A stretch of DNA of 26,757 nt from Candidatus Taylorbacteria bacterium RIFCSPHIGHO2_02_FULL_44_12 (GCA_001822575.1 MHRM01000002.1:5012-31768), one strand, 5' to 3'; shown: positions 1 through 7,322, counted from the stretch's first letter. Numbers and translations: made by a program. Notes: generated from the letters alone by a model not told the origin.

Positions 1-1244
1 AATTGGCCTATCTTGGCCCGATCTTCACGAGCCGCCAAAATAGCCGCCTCATTCATAAGAGATGCCAAATCAGCGCCAGAAAATCCCGGTGTCCGTTCAG
101 CCACCACTCGCAGATTGACATCTTCTGCCAATTGCTTTTTGGCCGTATGGATTTTCAGGATATCTTCACGATCATTCCTGTCAGGCAGGTCTATGACTAC
201 CCGCCTATCAAATCTGCCAGGACGGAGGAGTGCTGGGTCAAGAACATCTGGTCTGTTGGTGGCCGCCATAACTATAACTTTTTCATTGGGCTCAAAACCG
301 TCCATTTCCACTAGTATTTGGTTGAGAGTCTGTTCGCGTTCATCATTACCACCCCCCATCCCAGAACCACGGGCTCGGCCGACTGCATCTATCTCGTCCA
401 CAAAGACTATGGACGGACCGGCCTGTTTGGCCATCCGGAAGAGGTCTCGAACCCGCGAAGCTCCGACCCCAACAAACATTTCCACAAATTCCGAACCGGA
501 AATAGCGAAAAACGCCACCCCGGCCTCACCAGCCACAGCCCTGGCCATCAGAGTTTTGCCGCTTCCTGGAGGCCCCATCAGCAAAACTCCCTTGGGTATA
601 GCGGCCCCTATTTCAATAAACTTTTTCGGATTCTTCAGAAAATCAACTATTTCCAAAAGTTCCTGCTTGGCTTCCTTGGCACCGGCTACATCCTTGAATG
701 TTACCTTTTGCTTTTGATCGTCGGGCATGGTCAAACGGGCTTTTGATTGTCCAAATGACAAGACTTGCATTCCAGCCCCACGAACTTGGCGCGAAAATAT
801 CCAGATGAAAAATACCAGAAATATGATCGGCACTAGGAATGGCGCTGTCTGACCGACCCAATACCATGCTCCGCTTGGCCTGACTACAGTGATGGTTGTG
901 CTGGCCAAGCGTGTGGTAGAAACACCAAACCTAGCCAGACTTTCGGTCAAGGAAGCATCAACTTCTTTTTGAGTGCTCTTTTGGGTTTTGTCTATGTATG
1001 TAGCCGTGATCAGTTCACCTTGAATTTTCAAGTCCTCAATCTTGCCGTTTTGAATATCAGAAGCAATCTCCGATAGTGAAACCTCCATTATGGGTGTTTT
1101 TTGAAGGTTGGTAAACTGGGCATATATTCCTGATATAAACAAAAAAAGCAACATGGCCACCACCAGTGAATTGAAAAACCCCAAAGCCGGCGGTATGCCG
1201 CCAGCCAATCCTTTTTTCTTTTTCTTTTGCTTATTGGGAAACAT
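1..1244 (-). CDS. ftsH: ATP-dependent zinc metalloprotease FtsH, N-terminal part (runs off the window)
   Basis: Membrane-anchored AAA+ protease that degrades membrane and misfolded proteins. About 414 codons are visible. They hold a basic N-terminus ([11 protein letters not shown]), a first membrane segment ([17 protein letters not shown]), an extracytoplasmic domain, a second membrane segment ([13 protein letters not shown]), then the AAA core with Walker A GPPGSGKT, Walker B VFVDEID, a pore-loop-like [14 protein letters not shown] and the second-region ATNRPD...RPGRFDR. The HEXXH protease domain lies beyond the window edge. Two in-frame ATGs exist, at 1253 and 1244. An AAGGA Shine-Dalgarno at 1257-1253 overlaps the first and sits 8 nt before the second, so 1244 is preferred. 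This is one of the few genes here with a recognisable SD. Family assignment is secure; the start is probable. Confidence 0.95.
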   Translation of the reverse strand, partial: MFPNKQKKKKKGLAGGIPPALGFFNSLVVAMLLFLFISGIYAQFTNLQKTPIMEVSLSEIASDIQNGKIEDLKIQGELITATYIDKTQKSTQKEVDASLTESLARFGVSTTRLASTTITVVRPSGAWYWVGQTAPFLVPIIFLVFFIWIFSRQVRGAGMQVLSFGQSKARLTMPDDQKQKVTFKDVAGAKEAKQELLEIVDFLKNPKKFIEIGAAIPKGVLLMGPPGSGKTLMARAVAGEAGVAFFAISGSEFVEMFVGVGASRVRDLFRMAKQAGPSIVFVDEIDAVGRARGSGMGGGNDEREQTLNQILVEMDGFEPNEKVIVMAATNRPDVLDPALLRPGRFDRRVVIDLPDRNDREDILKIHTAKKQLAEDVNLRVVAERTPGFSGADLASLMNEAAILAAREDRAKIGQ

Positions 1245-1285
1245 AAGATCCATCCTTGAATAACCATCAAAATACAATGATATTG

Positions 1286-1291
1286 ATTATA
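1286..1291 (-). promoter_or_regulatory. Probable -10 box of the ftsH promoter
   Basis: The minus strand reads TATAAT here, preceded by CTG and about 42 nt upstream of the ftsH start. No good -35 is visible at 16-18 nt. The position and perfect hexamer support a promoter, but this is inference. Confidence 0.45.
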
Positions 1292-1336
1292 CAGAAAGAG
1301 GCTCAAAAGGAAAGGCGGGTGATATAAATCAGGCTA

Positions 1337-1831
1337 TTATAATTTCAATTCTCGATACAGAATCATATCGCCACTCTTTTCATTAAACTTTTTCTTATAA
1401 ACATCCAGTCCGACGCTATCATAAAGTTTTTGTGCTATCGCTTCGGCAGGATCAGTTGTAGTCCATAGTCTGAAAAATTCATACCTTTTCTTTCTGGCTT
1501 GATCAACTGTCCATTGAAGAGTTTGCCTACCAATTCCCTTACTTCTTGCTGAAGGATCTACACAATACCACCCTAACCATATCTCATTTATCAAATGCTC
1601 CGTTAATTGATAAAAACCTGTGAGTGCAACAACTTTGTTTGAACTAGAGTCAATCGCCATCCAATACTCTAAAATCCTTCGAGAATTCCAATATTTACTT
1701 GTTTTATCATTTTCTAAACTCACTTTATACACCTCTGTAATGTGTTGAAGATACTCTGGGAAAGTCACTTCAATCAAAGCTAATGCTTCCGAAAGACGTT
1801 CTTTGGACAGTGGTTCAAAGCGAATGTTCAT
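1337..1831 (-). CDS. GNAT family N-acetyltransferase
   Basis: A 164-residue single-domain GCN5-related acetyltransferase that would transfer acetyl from acetyl-CoA to an unknown substrate. The acetyl-CoA pyrophosphate loop is visible as RSKGIG at about residues 96-101, after a beta-strand with YCVDPSA, and it is followed by a helix as the fold expects. The N-terminal half is divergent. It lies between ftsH and a broken GIY-YIG gene, and its own extended -10 box overlaps the stop of that gene. There is no SD; the leader would be about 13 nt. The substrate cannot be told from sequence. Confidence 0.85.
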   Translation of the reverse strand: MNIRFEPLSKERLSEALALIEVTFPEYLQHITEVYKVSLENDKTSKYWNSRRILEYWMAIDSSSNKVVALTGFYQLTEHLINEIWLGWYCVDPSARSKGIGRQTLQWTVDQARKKRYEFFRLWTTTDPAEAIAQKLYDSVGLDVYKKKFNEKSGDMILYRELKL

Positions 1832-1838
1832 ACTTTTA

Positions 1839-1856
1839 TTCTAACTTAGAATTATA
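1839..1856 (-). promoter_or_regulatory. Extended -10 promoter and overlapping palindrome before the GNAT gene
   Basis: The minus strand carries TGGTATAAT (hexamer at 1856-1851), an extended -10 without a clear -35. Next to it, TTCTAA-C-TTAGAA (1839-1851) is a perfect 6+1+6 palindrome at the expected transcription start, a possible operator. Only sequence pattern supports this. Confidence 0.4.
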
Positions 1857-2095
1857 CCAAACGTCTTCTGGTAAAAGCGAAACCTGAACCATGCTTAAGA
1901 TATTTTTCAAATCTAAGAGCATTTCTCTTGTCTATAAAACAACAATACCAAACCAAGGCAATGGGGAGTCTTGAGGAAGTGGTTATGACTGATCCAGATT
2001 TATGATTGGCAATACGTGAACGCAAATTTTCGGATGAACCAACATAAAATGAACCATCCTTTTTCACTTTTTAGAATGTAAACAAAATAAGACAT
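1852..2095 (-). pseudogene. GIY-YIG nuclease domain protein, frameshifted
   Basis: Small stand-alone GIY-YIG endonuclease of the UvrC/YhbQ-like group. The N-terminal piece MSYFVYILKSEK begins at 2095. The rest (KKDGSFYVGSSENLRSRI onward, to the C-terminal tail FEKYLKHGSGFAFTRRRLV) is in another frame. The break is in the A-run GAAAAAGG at about 2055-2062: one extra A would restore a continuous protein with the usual YIL...FYVGSS motif pair. It could be a decaying gene, an assembly or homopolymer error, or slippage on the A-run. The downstream GNAT promoter overlaps its stop codon. Confidence 0.8.
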
Positions 2096-2115
2096 GTACG
2101 AATAGTAGCAAAATA

Positions 2116-2141
2116 TCCTGCTCCGCTGAAGCTTCGCAGGA
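2116..2141. repeat. Palindromic repeat, CGCTGAAGCTTCG family (copy 1)
   Basis: TCCTGC and GCAGGA arms enclose the core TCCGCTGAAGCTTC. The core resembles the elements at 2630-2657 and 2675-2702, so the three look like one small dispersed palindrome family (REP-like) clustered around ssrA. Confidence 0.6.
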
Positions 2142-2195
2142 CACTGCTTCGCAAACAACAAAACACCGTATGTGATGGTTTGTATTGTGCTTGCA

Positions 2196-2233
2196 CTGCG
2201 AAGCAACCCGGCGTTAGCCGGGTTGCGAAGCAG
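2196..2233. repeat. Long palindrome directly abutting the tmRNA 3' end
   Basis: Inner arms GCAACCCGGC and GCCGGGTTGC are perfect complements around a GTTA loop. Outer CTGC/GCAG arms continue the stem after a three-base mismatch (GAA on both sides). It begins one base after the CCA of ssrA, so the transcript would fold it just past the mature 3' end, as a processing stop or terminator stem. No T-run follows, so intrinsic termination is uncertain. Confidence 0.65.
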
Positions 2234-2610
2234 TGGAGATGCTGGGAATCGAACCCAGGTGCAATCGATTTTTCCGGACGGCTCTACGGCGATAGCATGC
2301 TTTAGTCCGCGTTAGCGGATTTGACGGACATGCCATGAAAGCTTGCAAAACGCATGTCCGCGATCTCATTGATTCGGATGGCGCGGTGAGAAGGCGCGCT
2401 ATCCTACATCCAAGTTATAACACCAGGGTCCTCGAGTTAGGATCCCCCGAGGTAGGCGCGCCCTTTATGCAAGAGCGAATGCGAAGTCCTTGGCTCCAAA
2501 GTATGGAGAGACAGAAGATTTTGCATTTAGGTTTTCCATCAGTTTTGCGAGTTAATGGAGCTCGCGCCGCCACGACCGAAAACGAACGATTGTCAATGCC
2601 GATCATCCCC
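2234..2610 (-). ncRNA. ssrA: Transfer-messenger RNA (tmRNA)
   Basis: Rescues stalled ribosomes by trans-translation together with SmpB, encoded next to it. The 5' end GGGGATGATCGGCATTGAC is typical of tmRNA. The 3' end carries a T-arm CTGGG-TTCGATT-CCCAG and CATCTCCA, and GGGGATG pairs with CATCTCC to form the 7-bp acceptor stem. The tag frame begins at GCA (2548-2546) and stops at TAA (2467-2465), giving 27 residues that start AKLMENLN and end KDFAFALA, a usual degradation-tag terminus. The CCA is encoded. It lies 107 bp downstream of smpB on the same strand, so co-transcription is plausible. Confidence 0.95.
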
Positions 2611-2629
2611 AAATTTACTTCGTAAATTT
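2611..2629. repeat. AT-rich hairpin at the 5' boundary of ssrA
   Basis: AAATTTAC-TTC-GTAAATTT is a perfect 8-bp stem with a 3-nt loop that ends at the first base of mature tmRNA. On the minus strand it includes TAAATT at a -10 distance, and it could equally be a processing hairpin in a smpB-ssrA transcript. Confidence 0.5.
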
Positions 2630-2657
2630 GCCCTTCGAAGCTTCAGCGAAGAAGGGC
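2630..2657. repeat. Palindromic repeat, CGCTGAAGCTTCG family (copy 2)
   Basis: GCCCTTC and GAAGGGC arms surround GAAGCTTCAGCGAA, the reverse complement of the core seen in the other two copies. It sits between smpB and ssrA. Confidence 0.6.
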
Positions 2658-2674
2658 TTATTTTGACCGCCTCC

Positions 2675-2702
2675 GTTCTGCTTCGCTAAAGCTTCGCAGA
2701 AC
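2675..2702. repeat. Palindromic repeat, CGCTGAAGCTTCG family (copy 3)
   Basis: GTTCTGC and GCAGAAC arms surround TTCGCTAAAGCTTC. It lies 16 bp past the smpB stop and may act as its 3' stem-loop. Confidence 0.6.
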
Positions 2703-2717
2703 TACGGCGTGTCGATG

Positions 2718-3164
2718 TCAACGATCTCTAAACTCTCTTCTGATTGCCCTATCTACTTCACGACGCTTGATTGTCTCCCTCTTGTCGCGTTTATTCTTGC
2801 CGCGAACTGAAGCCAACGATATCTTGATGCGATCGCCTTTAATATACATTGATAAGGGCACTATTGTCAATCCTCTGCCAGACTCAATATCCGCCATTCT
2901 GGCAATCTCTTTCTTGGTCAATACCAAGCGGCGGTTACGCCTCGATTCATAATCTTTGGGTGTGTTGTTTTGTTGATACGGTGGTACCAGGATCCCAATA
3001 GCATAGGCCTCTCCGCCCCGAATAATGACGTGTGCACCATCAAGCGAGCCCTGTTTATTCTTCAGAGACTTGACCTCAAAACCAAAAAGTTCAATTCCGG
3101 CTTCAAATGTTTCCAAAACTTCATAGTTGAGATGGGCTTTTTTATTGTCTAGCAAGATAGACAT
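2718..3164 (-). CDS. smpB: SsrA-binding protein SmpB
   Basis: Binds the tRNA-like domain of tmRNA and delivers it to stalled ribosomes. At 148 residues it has normal family length. The OB-fold core shows the conserved LNYEVLETFEAGIELFGFEVKSL and the GSLDGAHVIIRGGEAY segment, followed by a strongly basic tail (GKNKRDKRETIKRREVDRAIRREFRDR) that would occupy the mRNA channel. It is encoded directly upstream of ssrA in the same orientation. It is divergent from the PLD gene, with only 29 bp between the two start codons, and that gap holds a perfect palindrome. No SD is seen. Confidence 0.96.
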   Translation of the reverse strand: MSILLDNKKAHLNYEVLETFEAGIELFGFEVKSLKNKQGSLDGAHVIIRGGEAYAIGILVPPYQQNNTPKDYESRRNRRLVLTKKEIARMADIESGRGLTIVPLSMYIKGDRIKISLASVRGKNKRDKRETIKRREVDRAIRREFRDR

Positions 3165-3169
3165 GAGAT

Positions 3170-3188
3170 AAGTCTACACTGTAGACTT
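3170..3188. promoter_or_regulatory. Perfect palindrome between divergent smpB and PLD genes, candidate operator
   Basis: AAGTCTACA-C-TGTAGACTT is a 9+1+9 palindrome that fills most of the 29-bp gap between two divergent start codons. It could bind a dimeric regulator, or form a 5' hairpin in both mRNAs. The promoters themselves are not evident and may lie inside the opposite coding regions. Confidence 0.5.
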
Positions 3189-3193
3189 ACGCC

Positions 3194-4270
3194 ATGCCAG
3201 ACACTTCTTGGAACCTCTATTCCTCAAATGAAGAAGCCTGGGAGGCAATGCTCAAAGATTGCTCCCAAGCCAAAAAGACCATATGCCTTGAGCAATTTAT
3301 ATTCAATGTCAGTGGCATAGGTCAAAAATTTATAGATATATGCACCGAAAGGGCCAAGAATGGCGTACGAGTCCGACTACTCTGGGATGCTCAAGGTAGT
3401 TTTACATTCTTTGGAACAAATATGGCCGCCGAACTCCAAAAGAGCGGCATAGAACTGATCTTCTGGAAGAATCTGATCCCTGGTTATTTCAATGTCCCAA
3501 ATTATCGTTCGTGGTTCTTGCGCAATCATAGACGAACCCTGACCATAGATGGCAAGATCGGCTACACAGGTAGCATATGCATTGATGAAAAACTTATGAA
3601 TTGGCGAGACACAAATGTCCGCCTAGAAGGAGCTGTAGTCCTTGAAATGGAAAATGCCTTTGCCCGTATGTGGGGCCGAGCAAAGAAAGAGAGACCCCTG
3701 CCGCCACGCCTACACATAAAAGACCACCAGTTTCGCTATATCACCAACTATCCCTCTCCCGGTCGCAGACATATTTACACCGAACTAGTCAGAGCCATTC
3801 GCCATTCGGATTCTCATATCTATATTACTACCCCGTATTTCGTGCCGACTTTGATCCTGGCTCATGCCTTGAGGAGCGCCGCCAAAAGAGGTGTTGATGT
3901 TAGAATCATTCTGCCCGAAAAATCAAACTTTTATGCCGTGGATATCGGGGCCCGTTCTTATTTCACCAGCCTCCTAGAATCCGGCGCCAGAATATTTCTA
4001 TACAGAGGCAACTTTATTCATAGCAAAACCGCTATTGTGGACGGAAATTGGTCCACTGTCGGTTCCTTGAACCTGGATAGTGTCAGTCTCTTGTACAATT
4101 TTGAAGCCAATATAGTCACTCGCGATCCAGGCTTTGCCAAAGAATTGGAAAGTCACTTCAAAAAGGACACCAAGGATTCTGTAGAAATTGATCCTCAAGA
4201 ATGGCCTAAAAGATTTTTTGTTGAGAAAATTCCAGAAATTCTCATTAGGTTGGTCAGGAAGTTCCTGTGA
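3194..4270 (+). CDS. Phospholipase D / cardiolipin synthase-like protein
   Basis: A 358-residue protein with two PLD domains, probably making or remodelling phospholipids (cardiolipin synthase B/ClsB-like). The second motif is canonical: H276-S-K278-x4-D283 followed by GSLNLD. The first reads H112-R-R114-x4-D119 followed by GYTGS, so the usual catalytic lysine is replaced by arginine. No N-terminal membrane anchor is visible, which suits the ClsB/YbhO type more than ClsA. It starts on ATG with no SD and is divergent from smpB. The family is firm; the substrate is unproven and the altered first motif leaves activity open. Confidence 0.88.
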   Translation: MPDTSWNLYSSNEEAWEAMLKDCSQAKKTICLEQFIFNVSGIGQKFIDICTERAKNGVRVRLLWDAQGSFTFFGTNMAAELQKSGIELIFWKNLIPGYFNVPNYRSWFLRNHRRTLTIDGKIGYTGSICIDEKLMNWRDTNVRLEGAVVLEMENAFARMWGRAKKERPLPPRLHIKDHQFRYITNYPSPGRRHIYTELVRAIRHSDSHIYITTPYFVPTLILAHALRSAAKRGVDVRIILPEKSNFYAVDIGARSYFTSLLESGARIFLYRGNFIHSKTAIVDGNWSTVGSLNLDSVSLLYNFEANIVTRDPGFAKELESHFKKDTKDSVEIDPQEWPKRFFVEKIPEILIRLVRKFL

Positions 4271-4273
4271 AGC

Positions 4274-4296
4274 GGGCGTGGGGAAACCGAACGCCC
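4274..4296 (+). terminator. Stem-loop after the PLD gene
   Basis: GGGCGT and ACGCCC pair around an 11-nt loop, starting 4 bp past the stop codon. There is no T-run, so this is a possible 3' stem or weak terminator. Confidence 0.4.
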
Positions 4297-4304
4297 AAAG
4301 TCGC

Positions 4305-4403
4305 ATCATCTCCTTCACAAACCCGATTTTTAAAAAAATAAAGATTATATCTTGTATACAACTCGCGTATTGCTAAAGAATCAGGGTTTGTGAAGGAGAT
4401 GAT
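4305..4403. repeat. 20-bp perfect inverted repeat flanking 59 bp of AT-rich DNA
   Basis: Arm 4305-4324 (ATCATCTCCTTCACAAACCC) is the exact reverse complement of 4384-4403. The 59-bp centre is AT-rich and encodes nothing evident. It could be a small non-autonomous element, a long RNA hairpin, or a remnant of an insertion. It lies between the PLD gene and the infC promoter. Confidence 0.75.
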
Positions 4404-4466
4404 CGGCGGAGGGCGTATTCTTGTAAACAAGACTAGCAAGGTGAAGATTCGATGTAATTCAGAAAG

Positions 4467-4496
4467 ACCCTGGATTCCCGCTTTCGCGGGAATGAC
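4467..4496. repeat. Dispersed 30-bp palindromic repeat (ATTCCCGC-GCGGGAAT type), copy 1
   Basis: ACCCTGGATTCCCGC followed by TTTC and GCGGGAATGAC. The same 30 bases occur at 18153-18182, 23781-23810 and 23831-23860, in both orientations, and a decayed copy lies at 12713-12737. The core is ATTCCCGC-GAAA-GCGGGAAT. Confidence 0.85.
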
Positions 4497-4512
4497 AAGA
4501 CAAAGAAACAAC

Positions 4513-4542
4513 TTGTAAATATTACCGATCATGTGCTATAAA
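4513..4542 (+). promoter_or_regulatory. Promoter of the infC-rpmI-rplT operon
   Basis: TTGTAA (4513-4518), an 18-nt spacer ending in TGC, then TATAAA (4537-4542). It is an extended -10 promoter of the same design as those before tuf, rpsS and rpsN. The predicted start near 4549 gives a leader of about 16 nt to the TTG start of infC. Confidence 0.7.
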
Positions 4543-4565
4543 TAAGACTCCGTAACAGTAAGCAA

Positions 4566-5075
4566 TTGGCAATCAGAGTCAAAATCAACCATCAAATCAA
4601 GGCGCCAGAACTGCGCGTCATCACCGCTCTCGGAGAAAATCTGGGAGTCATATCCCTTTCAAAAGCTTTGGAAGAAGCCCATGGGCTGGAACTTGACCTC
4701 ATAGAGATCTCTCCGACAGCCACTCCGCCAGTCGCCAAGATTATGGATTATGGCAAGTACCTGTACGATGAAAAGAAAAAACTGCGTGCCGCCAAATCCA
4801 AAGTTCAGACCACCGAGCTCAAAAGCATTCAGATCAAGATCGGCACCGGCGATCATGACTTGGCTCTCAAAGCCAAAAAAGTTTCCGACTGGCTGGCAGA
4901 GAACAATCGAGTCAAGGTTGACCTATTCTTGTCCGGCAGGGCCAAATACATGGAGCTCAAATTCCTCAAGGAGAGATTGGAACGGATCCTGACTCTGATC
5001 TCCCTAGAATACAAAATGACCCAAGCTGTCACCAGAGGCCCAAAGGGTCTAACCGTCATAATAGAGAAAAAATAA
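4566..5075 (+). CDS. infC: Translation initiation factor IF-3
   Basis: IF3 keeps the 30S subunit free and proofreads the start codon. At 169 residues it has both domains: the N-domain with INHQIKAPELRVI and IMDYGKYLYDE, and a C-domain with the basic TQAVTRGPKGLTVIIE-like end. The start is TTG at 4566; the preceding in-frame stop at 4539 leaves no upstream ATG. A non-AUG start on infC is well known from other bacteria, where IF3 represses its own message by rejecting such starts, and the same feedback is likely here (inference). It heads the classic infC-rpmI-rplT operon. Confidence 0.96.
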   Translation: MAIRVKINHQIKAPELRVITALGENLGVISLSKALEEAHGLELDLIEISPTATPPVAKIMDYGKYLYDEKKKLRAAKSKVQTTELKSIQIKIGTGDHDLALKAKKVSDWLAENNRVKVDLFLSGRAKYMELKFLKERLERILTLISLEYKMTQAVTRGPKGLTVIIEKK

Positions 5076-5076
5076 T

Positions 5077-5265
5077 ATGATCAAAACCAACAAATCTTAC
5101 GCCAAACGCCTCAAAGTTACCCGCAACGGTAAGATTTTGTCGCGCAAATCCGGCCAAAACCATTTCAATGCCAAAGAACGGACGGCCACATCTTTGAGCA
5201 AACGGCGGATGACAAGGATTTATATGAACAACAAAGCCAAGAGCCGTTTCTTGGTTAATATCTAA
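5077..5265 (+). CDS. rpmI: 50S ribosomal protein bL35
   Basis: A 62-residue, very basic protein of the large subunit, matching bL35 in length, with MIKTNKSYAKRLKVTRNGKI and the C-terminal LSKRRM segment. It begins 1 base after the infC stop region (ATAATATG), so it is probably translationally coupled to IF3. It is the second gene of the infC-rpmI-rplT operon. Confidence 0.95.
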   Translation: MIKTNKSYAKRLKVTRNGKILSRKSGQNHFNAKERTATSLSKRRMTRIYMNNKAKSRFLVNI

Positions 5266-5300
5266 GGCTATCCAATATTTATAAATTTTAATTTACAAAC

Positions 5301-5645
5301 ATGACCAGAGTCAAAAAAGCCGTCCATGCCCTCAAGAATCGTCGCACCACTCTCCGAGCCGCCAAAGGTTTTCGCTTTGATCGTTCAAAAAAAGAGCGCG
5401 CCGCCACCGATGCCCTGATGCATGCCGGAGCCTATGCCTTTGCTCACCGTCGAGACAAAAAAGGCGACTTCCGCAGACTCTGGAATGTCCGGATCAATGC
5501 CGCTCTGCGGCCTCTCGGAATGTCCTACAGCCGATTCATAGACGCCGCCAAAAAGAAATCCGTGGCTTTGGACCGCAAATCACTAGCTTATATTGCTCAA
5601 ACCAAACCAGAGGTCTTCCAAAAAATTGTTGACATGGTAAAATAG
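5301..5645 (+). CDS. rplT: 50S ribosomal protein bL20
   Basis: A 114-residue early-assembly large-subunit protein. It shows the conserved MTRVKKAVHALKNRRTTLRAAKGF start, the RRDKKGDFRRLWNVRINAALR core and a globular C-terminus ending FQKIVDMVK. It is the last gene of the operon and is followed within 60 bp by a strong intrinsic terminator. In some bacteria L20 represses its operon; no such site is recognisable here. Confidence 0.96.
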   Translation: MTRVKKAVHALKNRRTTLRAAKGFRFDRSKKERAATDALMHAGAYAFAHRRDKKGDFRRLWNVRINAALRPLGMSYSRFIDAAKKKSVALDRKSLAYIAQTKPEVFQKIVDMVK

Positions 5646-5700
5646 TTGTACCCATTGCATTGTGGGACCGGCTATCGGAAAAGTGTCCGAATACCCGGTG

Positions 5701-5733
5701 CCCTGAAGGTGGACAGCCACCTTCAGGGTTTTT
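5701..5733 (+). terminator. Intrinsic terminator of infC-rpmI-rplT
   Basis: CCCTGAAGGTGG-ACAG-CCACCTTCAGGG forms a perfect 12-bp stem with a 4-nt loop, followed by TTTTT. It lies between rplT and the convergent hydrolase gene. Confidence 0.93.
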
Positions 5734-5742
5734 GGTTGCTCA

Positions 5743-7119
5743 CTAATCTAGCTCATAAGCTCTGTTTTGCTCTGGCATCAGCGCCTCAATGCCTAGTTCA
5801 TCGTTTATCCTCTGGGCAATATGCATAGCCGCCTTGGGTTCGCCCATGACCGGGAATACCCTTTTCAACCTCTTGATGTCCGCCGTAGACACAAATTCCA
5901 GCAAACGATCTCCATCTTTGTGAGCCGAATAACCATAGAGAGTTTCTATCTTGGCTTTTACATGAATGTTCTTAGACTGAATCCGGATCTTTTTGGAACC
6001 TTCTGCCAATTCACGTCCCAGTGAACCAACCGTCTGATATCCCATCAATAGTATGGTGCTGTTAGAGTCCGGCAAATATCGTTCTTCATGACTTATGACC
6101 CTGCCGCCAACTGACATCCCCGAGCCGGCGATAATGATCTTGACTCCAGATGTATTTTCTATATCCCGCGATTGGTCGCCTGAAACCGTGATTTTGAGAC
6201 GCGGGAAAGAAAAGATGTCGTCACCGTTGTCTATTTGCTTCTGGACCCTGTCGTTGAAAAGCTCTTTATTGTTTTTGTATATTTCGGTCGCTTGGGCCGC
6301 CATCGGAGAATCAAGAAAGATCGGAATACTGGGGATTTGATTTTTTTCTACCATGTTATTCAACTCATAAAGCAAAACCTGGGTCCGATCAATAGAAAAT
6401 GATGGAATGACCAAGGTTCCCCGTTTGGCAATGCTTTCCAAAATTATCTTTTTCAACTTATTATCCCTTTCGGCTCTAGCTTCGTGATTACGATCGCCAT
6501 AGACACTTTCCATGATCATATAGTCAACAGAACCGACTGTTTCTGTGTCACGAAGAAGCGGGGCCGGCGAATTGCCCAGGTCCCCTGTAAACAAGACAAT
6601 TGTTTCCTTTGATCCTTCTAGCAAACGTACCTCAATCATAGAAGAACCAAGAATGTGCCCGGCGTCTTTGAGAAATATCTCCACGCCTTCCAAAACTTTG
6701 AACGATTGGTGATATGGAACAGTTTCCCATAGAGGGAATACGGCTTGGACATCACTCTCTTGATAAAGAGGTTCCAAACCTTGACTGCGGGCTTCCATAC
6801 CGAGAATACGAACGGCGTCATTCAAGACAAGTTCTGCCAGAGTTCTTGTTTGGAGCGTGGAGTATATTGGTCCTTTATAGCCTTGACTTACAAGTTTGGG
6901 AATCCGTCCGACATGATCCAGGTGGGCATGAGTGACGAGAAGAGCGTCAATATTAGATACATCGTAGCCAAAAGGCTGGCGGTTGTCTTCGGCGGCTATC
7001 CTTAAGCCTTGAATCATTCCGCAATCAACCAATATGTTGTGACCGGAAGAAGTCTTCAACAAAAAGTTGGCGCCTGTGACGGTGCTGACTCCGGAACAAA
7101 ATGTGAGCGTGTGTTTCAT
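5743..7119 (-). CDS. Beta-CASP metallo-beta-lactamase-fold RNA-processing hydrolase (YSH1/CPSF-like)
   Basis: Probable zinc-dependent ribonuclease of the MBL/beta-CASP superfamily. From the start at 7119 it is 458 residues. The MBL motif 2 reads H64-A-H66-L-D68-H69; DAGHILGSS carries the next ligand and FTGDLG the bridging aspartate. The beta-CASP part has VIPSFSIDRTQ, GSGMSVGGR and the terminal GYSAHKDG histidine motif. The frame is open for 51 more codons upstream, but those residues look unlike the family and MKHTLTFCSGVSTVTGANF is a normal family N-terminus, so 7119 is chosen. No KH domains. It is convergent with rplT. The RNA target is unknown. Confidence 0.9.
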   Translation of the reverse strand: MKHTLTFCSGVSTVTGANFLLKTSSGHNILVDCGMIQGLRIAAEDNRQPFGYDVSNIDALLVTHAHLDHVGRIPKLVSQGYKGPIYSTLQTRTLAELVLNDAVRILGMEARSQGLEPLYQESDVQAVFPLWETVPYHQSFKVLEGVEIFLKDAGHILGSSMIEVRLLEGSKETIVLFTGDLGNSPAPLLRDTETVGSVDYMIMESVYGDRNHEARAERDNKLKKIILESIAKRGTLVIPSFSIDRTQVLLYELNNMVEKNQIPSIPIFLDSPMAAQATEIYKNNKELFNDRVQKQIDNGDDIFSFPRLKITVSGDQSRDIENTSGVKIIIAGSGMSVGGRVISHEERYLPDSNSTILLMGYQTVGSLGRELAEGSKKIRIQSKNIHVKAKIETLYGYSAHKDGDRLLEFVSTADIKRLKRVFPVMGEPKAAMHIAQRINDELGIEALMPEQNRAYELD

Positions 7120-7217
7120 TGGTTTGTCTAAAGCTCGATTATCATTGATTTCTGAAGCCGAGTACCTGTTTGAGCGTCGTTGACGATTGTTTGGTTTTTG
7201 TGAGGCTTTTGATATGG

Positions 7218-7250
7218 ACAAGATAATATCTTGTATTCCAAGCCGAGCAA
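7218..7250 (-). promoter_or_regulatory. Probable promoter of the beta-CASP hydrolase with an overlapping palindrome
   Basis: On the minus strand TTGCTC (7250-7245), a 16-nt spacer and TATTAT (7228-7223). The -10 is embedded in ACAAGATA-A-TATCTTGT (7218-7234), a perfect 8+1+8 palindrome well placed to be an operator. This leaves a leader of about 100 nt. Confidence 0.5.
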
Positions 7251-7322
7251 AACTTACAATCGTCCGACGCAAGTCACGCAGGCGAAGAAATCAATGATAA
7301 TCGAGCTTTGAGATGAACGAAG

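Noticed and set aside
13..717. Long + strand frame opposite ftsH
   Set aside because: It is the antisense of a clear AAA domain; its Ser/Ala-rich product has no recognisable features.
2335..2625. Open frames on both strands inside 2335-2625
   Set aside because: The region is tmRNA; these frames are artefacts.
7120..7272. N-terminal extension of the beta-CASP hydrolase
   Set aside because: The 51 extra residues are unlike the family, and the region holds a promoter and palindrome.
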